From Chara braunii (Eukaryota; Streptophyta; Charophyceae; Charales; Characeae): a DNA stretch of 23,078 nucleotides. The stretch lies in contig BFEA01000027.1 in NCBI GenBank assembly GCA_003427395.1, positions 1,799,950 to 1,823,027 of the forward strand, read 5' to 3'. Below the pieces are notes generated by a model. The model made no database searches, was not told the origin of the DNA, and saw only the letters and a list, made by a program, of their open reading frames with translations. The position numbers and the translations under genes were made by a program. Numbering within the stretch: the first letter of the stretch is position 1; every line of letters begins with the position of its first letter. Of the stretch, positions 17,851 to 23,078 are shown one piece after another.

Positions 17851-18028
17851 GGACCTATTTTGATGAACCAAAATGTGCATTTGCTGAGCCTAACAGTGAC
17901 CAGTACCGGCTCTCAGAAAAATAAAGGTGGTACCTGTACCAGCCTTTGTATGAATGAAAAGTCTGGACTGCTGGCCACCAGATCGGACGAGAAACAAGCC
18001 TGCCATCATGTTCCACATCAATGCCCAC

Positions 18029-18117
18029 GCCTCCTCCTCCTCCTACTACTACTACTACTCCTACTACTGTTATTAGTACTACGACTTCCACTACCACTGA
18101 TACGACTACTACTAAGC
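18029..18117. repeat. Degenerate trinucleotide (CTC/CTA)n tract
   Basis: CTC units followed by CTA/ACT units with interruptions. The poly-Leu and poly-Val/Gly frames across it are artefacts. Confidence 0.85.
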
Positions 18118-18310
18118 CAAACAGAAGGTGATAGCTTCTTGTTGGCAGCAATCCAGAGTCTGTCATTATAGCTACATATGGACTGAAACTTGCTCCAGAT
18201 ACACCTATAATGACCAGTCGTTCTATACGGCCGAAGGCAGCGCCTTGTTTTTCTTTTGTACATATGTCATAAATGTCTTGTCATATTCGCTATACACTCA
18301 AAAAAAGCCT

Positions 18311-18375
18311 GACTGAGCCAGACTGTTACGTCGGACTTTCACCGACTCATCAGGAGTTTGAACCCTGATTGTCTG
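18311..18375 (+). mobile_element. tRNA-like sequence, SINE candidate
   Basis: TGAGCCAGACTGTTACG resembles an A box. AGTTTGAACCC is a B-box-like T-loop enclosed by an ATCAGG/CCTGAT stem (about 18348-18369). No acceptor stem. Confidence 0.35.
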
Positions 18376-18606
18376 CCGAGGATCCATTTGACTGATGGAT
18401 AAGGACTCACCACATCGCCCAGAGTAAGCGATACCCCTGAGAAAAGTGGTAGACTTTACTCACACCAACCTTGCAATCCTATCAGACTGCCGGTCCAAAC
18501 CCCTGACAAGAACAGTAGTAAGTCTGAGAAGCTAATCCGACACAGTCATAAAACCCACTCTACACACCCACTCAGCCATGGACCACCCAATGGCATGATG
18601 TCATAA
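18376..18606. other. Non-genic stretch
   Basis: No feature recognised before the GT/GA microsatellite. Confidence 0.5.
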
Positions 18607-18622
18607 GTGTGTGTGTGTGTGT

Positions 18623-18657
<35 letters not shown>

Positions 18658-18722
18658 TGGGAGCATGTGAGTGTGTGTGCATGTGTGGTGCACGTGCATG
18701 TGGAGAGGTGTGTGTGTGTGTC
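18607..18722. repeat. (GT)n(GA)n(GT)n compound microsatellite
   Basis: GT units (18607-18622), GA units (18627-18655), then imperfect GT/GCATGT repeats to 18722. Confidence 0.9.
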
Positions 18723-18883
18723 AGAGTACAACTCCACAAAAAAACATGTGGAGAGGGTGCGTGTGTAGTATTCGCTGTACACGACTCCACAAAGAAAACC
18801 ATGATTGTGCTGTACTGTTTCGTCTATGTGTGTGTTGTTATGTCGCTAGACACAACTCCAAAAACAATTGTGGAGAGGTGCAG
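18698..18883. repeat. Array of CTCCACA/TGTGGAG hairpin units
   Basis: Three ACRACTCCA(CA) blocks (18730, 18783, 18854) alternate with TGTGGAGAGG blocks (about 18700, 18747, 18869). CTCCACA (18732-18738)/TGTGGAG (18747-18753) is a perfect 7-bp stem. The arrangement looks like repeated small hairpins separated by GT-rich sequence. Confidence 0.6.
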
Positions 18884-19021
18884 AAAATTGTGACCCTGCA
18901 CCTCTACACAAACACATCCAGAGAGGATTTCACACGGCATGTCGGGCCCACCAGGCCTCCCCCACCGCTGCACTACAGGCCCTTTCCCAAATGAGACAGG
19001 GTTGGTAGTACTTGGTACTTG

Positions 19022-19124
19022 TTAACCTGCCAGTACACGGCCCCAGCCTTGTGGATATTTACACATTGCCTGGCCCGAAAGTTCCGTGCCTCGCGCCTCC
19101 AGGCCGGGGTTTACTGGTGGTTTA
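19022..19124. mobile_element. TTAA-type MITE, short subfamily A copy (103 bp)
   Basis: Left TTAACCTGCCAGTACACGGC and right GGTTTACTGGTGGTTTA form an imperfect inverted repeat, with CGGCCCC/GGCCGGGG continuing inward. The left interior CGGCCCCAGCCTTG matches 4506-4654. The right tip is TTTAG, so the right TTAA is lost. Confidence 0.7.
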
Positions 19125-19125
19125 G

Positions 19126-19665
19126 GGGTGCCTCTCCTATTACCCCTAACACAGGGGCTAGAACCTATCACGATTTCGCTAGACCCTGGCACTCTCTCCC
19201 TCCAACAATCACCCGACAGCCTCCGACTCTGGAGACAAAGCAACGGCTCAGGTTACGCCCCTCCCCTTTACAACCACAGACCAAGCTTCAACTAACCACT
19301 TCCTTCAATCTCCAACAGCTGATTGCCCTGGGTCCAAGTTCTGCCAACCACTTGAGACCCTCTACCCTGTTTTCTGCCTGCAACACTGGTCCGCCTCCGG
19401 TCTCCCAGGATGGAGAGCTGAGTGTGGGTCTTATTTGTTTGCCTCAAAAGCTAGACCATACAAAAACTTTCCCTCTTTGACCCCACATCGGAGATTTTTT
19501 GCTCTCATGTCTATAAAAAAGAGGAAAGAATTCCGGGACATATTTCAGCTATCTGCCTTTATAAGGGAGAAAACTAATAGAAAATTCGTTTTTGAAAAAA
19601 AGGCCTGGGAAAACAGTGGGAAAACAATCATGAATATGGCACATGGCTGCCACCACCATGCCCAA
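19126..19665. other. Non-genic stretch
   Basis: CT-rich sequence with a 153-codon frame (19019-19480) that begins within the MITE and shows no domain. Confidence 0.45.
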
Positions 19666-19671
19666 CCCCCA

Positions 19672-19745
19672 CAACGGTTCAGTAGATAAGAGGTGAGCAA
19701 TGCTGGTGGTTCACACCGCCAGTGGGCGTTCAAGCCATTGAAACA
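19672..19745 (+). mobile_element. tRNA-like sequence and MITE junction remnant
   Basis: CGGTTCAGTAGATAAGAGG (A-box-like) and GGGCGTTCAAGCC (B-box-like) are spaced as in tRNA. Between them CTGGTGGT..ACCGCCAG (19703-19722) resembles the head-to-tail MITE junction at 20383-20408. Which reading is correct is unclear. Confidence 0.3.
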
Positions 19746-19890
19746 ATGCCCACGGGATAACATGAGGCCACAGAAAGGCTCAAGAGTGCCCGCCATGGAA
19801 AGGGTGGCGACACCAGAAAATCAAACACTGCAACTGTCCGGATGCCTTTGGGCCAGGCAAAAACGAGGTTGGGAGCCGCTGGCGCTTTCC

Positions 19891-20103
19891 ACCACCAGTC
19901 CATTTCCCAGCTATTCTGTTCCAACACAACAGTTAATCAATTGCATAGTTGTGGGCTCGGGCCTGATGGATTGAAAAGGCGGGCAGCACCAGACATAAGG
20001 ACGCAATTTTGCACCCGTGCAGAGTCTTTTTTTTCTTGACGCTTTTTGACACACCGCAGAAATCTGGGTCGGAAATGGAGGCTAGGAAGGACTAGTGGTT
20101 TAA
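19891..20103. mobile_element. TTAA-type MITE, subfamily D (~213 bp)
   Basis: The left end ACCACCAGTCCATTTCCCAGC and the reverse complement of the right end, TTAAACCACTAGTCCTTCC, align well. The right tip has TTAA; the left does not. The interior is unrelated to the other subfamilies by eye. Confidence 0.5.
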
Positions 20104-20206
20104 GCAGTTTCCAACAGGTATATGTACCTCCACCATTTCATAGCAGAATGTTTTGCAGGAATCATGGGCAGTCCAAACCGGCAAACACAAAAGAGGGCAG
20201 CTCATA

Positions 20207-20396
20207 TCAAACCACCAGTACGTTTCCCTTGCCGAGCCTGAAAACGCACTGCATGCCAAAAAACAACGAACTGGCGCGGGCCTTTCTTTTGGCTGGCGCC
20301 GCCAGACTTTTTGCTCCGGCAGGCCGACCCCTGAAACTTGTGGCTGCATGCACATCGCAGCAGAAAAAAATGGATGGGAAACGTACTGGTGGTTCA
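20207..20396. mobile_element. TTAA-type MITE, subfamily C, copy 1 (~190 bp)
   Basis: The left end AAACCACCAGTACGTTTCCC and right end GGGAAACGTACTGGTGGTT are perfectly complementary over about 19 bp, the best-preserved terminal repeats of the family here. The flank is TCAA/TTCA rather than TTAA. The interior (GGGCCT, TTTTGGCTGGCGCC, TTTGCTCCGGCAG) matches the next copy. Confidence 0.85.
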
Positions 20397-20408
20397 AACC
20401 ACCAGTAC
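20383..20408. repeat. Palindromic MITE-MITE junction
   Basis: GTACTGGTGGTT, a CA spacer, then AACCACCAGTAC: perfect 12-bp arms made of the right end of one element and the left end of the next. Confidence 0.9.
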
Positions 20409-20588
20409 TTCCGGGCCACTTTTTCCCCGGCCTCGAAACACCCTGCGCACCAAAAAAAAAAGGACTCCGCAAGGGCCTCTTTTTGGCTGGCGCCACAAGC
20501 CATTTGCTCCGGCAGCTGGCCACCAGACGTTGAGCTGTGCATGCAGCTGCTTTAGAGAAAATGGCTGTGAAACGTACTGGTGGTCTAA
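20395..20588. mobile_element. TTAA-type MITE, subfamily C, copy 2 (~194 bp)
   Basis: Begins at the junction shared with copy 1 and ends AAACGTACTGGTGGTCTAA. It shares interior blocks with copy 1 (GGGCCTCTTTTTGGCTGGCGCC, TTTGCTCCGGCAGCTGG split by short differences) at roughly 75-80% identity, in the same orientation. Confidence 0.85.
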
Positions 20589-20822
20589 GATTCCCAAGGC
20601 TTTGTTAAGGTCTTCTGAACACTGTGGGAATCATGCCCTCGGTGTTGGCTGGTCTGTGTGGCCCCCACTACCGAAGTTCTCCAGCGCCTTGACAATATGT
20701 TAAAAACAATTTGGCCTTGGCCAAGGACAGACTTCTGGACACTATATGAGCTGGATGTTGCTTCAAGTAAATTTTCTCATGGCTCTCATGCAGAGATACA
20801 GATGACCATCAGACATCTGGAT

Positions 20823-20846
20823 CGCCATCCAGGCACCTGGATGGCG
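20823..20846. repeat. Perfect hairpin/palindrome
   Basis: CGCCATCCAGG and CCTGGATGGCG separated by CA. A further CTGGATCGCCATCCAG overlap lies at its left side. Confidence 0.8.
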
Positions 20847-21402
20847 TGTGGGTGGTCCGGATGACCTGGAACATGGTGTGTCCTATTGAGTCCAGTGCCC
20901 ATGAGGAAAGCTTTCCCCGAATTCTTCGCTTTCCACCCTAGACATTAAGATATCCTCGGTCAGGAACCCAGCACCTGGGTGAGTGGGGCCTCATCCTGAG
21001 TCTTCCAGTGCCCTAGCCATGGATTTTTCACATCATACTTTCGTCATGTCGCTCACTTCTAATGCTACTATGGCCAAAATTGAGTAACTATGGCCAAAAT
21101 TGAGTTGCTTGACTGACAGTCTCTACTATTGGCAAGTTGGGGAGACCTGATTCCAATAAAGGTAGTGGAATATGATGTTGTGTTCTTCAGTAGCTCATAG
21201 GGCAGGTTTGTTCGGATTTTGGGCAACAGAAAGGGTGAAGGAAAACAACAAGTAGCCCACGTGAGTTTCGAAATCCCAAGCCCACCGCCTACCCCCAAAC
21301 ACAACACACCCTAATCATGAATGTATACAACCTATCTGTCATGGCCTGATGCAGTCATCGTGAGGGTGCACTGTTTTTGGGCGGCTGAATGGTAGCCCTG
21401 TA

Positions 21403-21431
21403 AGGATCTGTGGCACTGTGGCACAGATCCT
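21403..21431. repeat. Perfect 10-bp stem hairpin
   Basis: AGGATCTGTG (21403-21412) and CACAGATCCT (21422-21431) around a 9-base loop. No T run follows. Confidence 0.75.
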
Positions 21432-21719
21432 GCACATCGCCACTACGAGCAGTCTCATACTTTCCAACCCGAATAGTCTATTCTGCACTTTTCCTAAAAG
21501 AAAAGAGGAAAGCAGAAAGAAGAAAGCACAGCCTACAAGCACCACTGTGGAGGTGAGAAGCTACACAATTTTCAGGCTCCATATATCCACAAAAAAAGGG
21601 GATTCATTCCTTTTCTTTTCGAGGGAATGCCGAGTAACCTGACAAAAAAAAAAAAAAAGGTCACCTGACGAAGAGTTTAAGGACAGGCTCCACTGTCCAG
21701 CCGTTCAGGAAAATCAGAA

Positions 21720-21776
21720 AATTGCCTGGCCGAAGAGCCTGGCTCATCCCCTCAGGCCGGGGCTAATGATGTGAGG
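21720..21776. mobile_element. Possible decayed TTAA-type MITE fragment
   Basis: ATTGCCTGGCC, GAA, then CTCAGGCCGGGG resembles the right half of the copy at 19064-19110 (ATTGCCTGGCCCGAAAG, CTCCAGGCCGGGG). Terminal repeats are not preserved. Confidence 0.35.
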
Positions 21777-21779
21777 GAC

Positions 21780-22545
21780 GCTGGGCCCGTTTCCCAGCAT
21801 ATAATGAAATCTTCCTTTTTCTAAAAAAAGGGAAAAAAAGAAAATTGCCCCTCTTTGGAAACAGACAGAGACAGTTTTTAGGGTAGATTAAAACAAAACT
21901 GGTACCCACATAGCCAGCAGTGGTCCGACGTGCACGACTGATTAACTCTAGTCCCGACTACATCATAGTACAGTGCCACAGAGTTCGGCGCTGCTCCCAC
22001 CAATTCCTGCTTGAAGCACATGTCACGCTGGAGCTGCTCTTGGCGTCCACCAGGTACGTCGCCAGCTTGTCCTCCACGGCCTTCAACTTCCTCCAAGGAT
22101 CTCTTTTTCTCGTGCCACCCTCCTTCACCTCCCTAGAGCTATGGCACTTGTCTTCCTCCTCAGTCGAGCTATGGCTGGCGTTGGTTGCATACAAGGTGTT
22201 GTGCACTCCTGCAGTGCTGAGTTTGACCTAGCCCTCCTGCCGTGCTGTGTCGACCTAGTGCTCCTGCAGCCTGGCAGCATTCTGCATCTGGGTCTCTCCT
22301 TATATCGAAGAGCCAGATCGCTGTTCGCCTGGTAGGCAATGCCTTCTGAAGCCTTCTGACCATGGCCATGCCCCTACCCGGTCCTCGTCTGAGCCTGACT
22401 GGGCGTTCACGGCCCGATCTCAGGGCCTATTGTTCCTCTGTCCACAGCTGAGAGGCCCAGACGGCCTCACACTTTTTGGTTTTGTTTTATTTCATTTGAT
22501 GTTTTGTTTTTCCATTTTATTCCATTTGATCTATTATAGTATTAC
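21780..22545. other. Non-genic stretch with local repeats
   Basis: CTCCTGCAGTGCTG/CTCCTGCCGTGCTG/CTCCTGCAGCCTGG units recur about 29 bp apart (22206-22275). An ATTTTATTYCATTTGAT pair lies at about 22484-22531, next to the left end of the MITE that follows. No gene recognised. Confidence 0.5.
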
Positions 22546-22872
22546 CTAGGCTGGGCTGTTGCCCGGCCAGGGACGCCCGGGCCAGCTGGGCAGGGAGGGA
22601 TCACCAGGCAAAACCAGGCAGGTGAAAAAAGAGGGAAGGATTCCCCCCCCCAAAAAAAGGCCCGGACTGCAGTTGGCCTGAGCAGTCAGATTCCGGCCTT
22701 ACCTTCCATTTCAGTGGTGGGTCACCCAGGGGTGTTTGAGTGGTATAAAATTACTCCAAACAGTGACTAAAGGGGTTTAAAAGGGTCTATCTTACCTCAT
22801 ATTTCCTCATTTATTTTTCTTAAAATTAACAAGGAATTTCAAGGGGAACCTCAGCCAAAAGTTGCTTGTACT
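22546..22872. mobile_element. Second copy of the 515 bp MITE, right part missing
   Basis: Starts CTAGGCTGGGCTGTTGCCCGG and follows 1230-1568 closely (AGTCAGATTCCGGCCTTACC, GTGGTGGGTCACCCAGG, AACAGTGACTA, CCTCAGCCAAAAGTTGCTTG). Similarity stops after GTTGCTTGTACT, and unrelated sequence follows. It confirms the left boundary of the family. Confidence 0.85.
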
Positions 22873-22929
22873 TTGGGGTGTATAATTAGTCTTTGTGGAC
22901 TGGTAATTCATTGACTATGTTTGTCGACA

Positions 22930-23078
22930 ATTAGGGTAGCGATCAGGGTTGTCAGGCGGGGGCCCCCAGGGGCAAAGCCGGGGTAGCGGTTTGACCCCCG
23001 GACCCCCACTGCAGGGGTGCCCCACCCCTGCCCCGCCCAAAACACCCCCGTCGGTGCCCCGCCCCTCGCACCCCCGCC
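22930..23078. repeat. GC-rich repeat-like sequence cut by window end
   Basis: GGTAGCGATCAGGGTTGTC leads into very GC-rich sequence with GGGGGCCCCC, CCGGGG/CCCCCGG inverted segments and two GGTGCCCCRCCCCT units (23016 and 23053). It is probably the end of another element; the boundary lies outside the window. Confidence 0.4.

Larger units (their letters stand above)
20589..21700. other. Non-genic stretch with isolated hairpins
   Basis: No gene recognised. It holds a perfect 11-bp-arm palindrome (20823-20833/20836-20846), a 20-bp direct tandem repeat ACTATGGCCAAAATTGAGTA (21067-21086 and 21087-21105), and a perfect 10-bp hairpin (21403-21412/21422-21431). Confidence 0.55.

Overview
This window looks like intergenic DNA from a large, repeat-rich nuclear genome. 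I can support no protein-coding gene on either strand. The open frames present are short, low in complexity, or built from microsatellites and poly-A/poly-T, and copies of the same repeat keep different frames open. The best clue to the organism is U6 snRNA-like sequence with the plant/green-lineage form of the 5' stem-loop (GTCCTTCGG..ACATCCG) rather than the animal form. I therefore favour a plant or streptophyte-type host, with other algal lineages possible. I cannot name a species.

Layout, left to right. A long (GA)n tract opens the window (1-69). Next comes the first copy of a ~600 bp dispersed repeat, R1 (112-714). A complex zone follows (719-1828): two direct copies of a ~60 bp repeat flank a U6 5'-end fragment, a nearly full U6-like sequence (987-1077), and a 515 bp GC-rich transposon-like element (1230-1744) bordered by perfect 8-9 bp target-site duplications. 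A second, partial copy of that element lies near the right end (22546-22872). Low-information DNA with (GA)n and (CA)n(GA)n tracts fills 1829-4485. From 5128 to 7575 lies a degenerate large duplication in the order A-B-A'-B', split by an insert that carries a tRNA-like T-arm. A second U6-like sequence lies on the minus strand at 8180-8278. A nearly exact 148 bp tandem duplication occurs at 9621-9905. R1 copy 2 (10658-11259) ends in poly-A and abuts a 428 bp foldback element (11290-11717).

The most pervasive feature of the second half is a family of small inverted-repeat elements with ends close to TTAAACCACCAGTAC/GTACTGGTGGTTTAA. Full or near-full copies lie at 4506-4654, 12317-12475, 15894-16050, 19022-19124, 19891-20103, 20207-20396 and 20395-20588. 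Truncated copies or single ends lie at 9489, 12106, 16121, 17002, 17832 and perhaps 21720. Two copies are fused head-to-tail through a palindromic junction, and two others sit about 110 bp downstream of related tRNA-derived sequence.

The window therefore records successive insertions by several non-autonomous transposon families, tRNA- and U6-derived sequence, microsatellites and local tandem duplications. No operon, CRISPR array, prophage or other gene system is visible.
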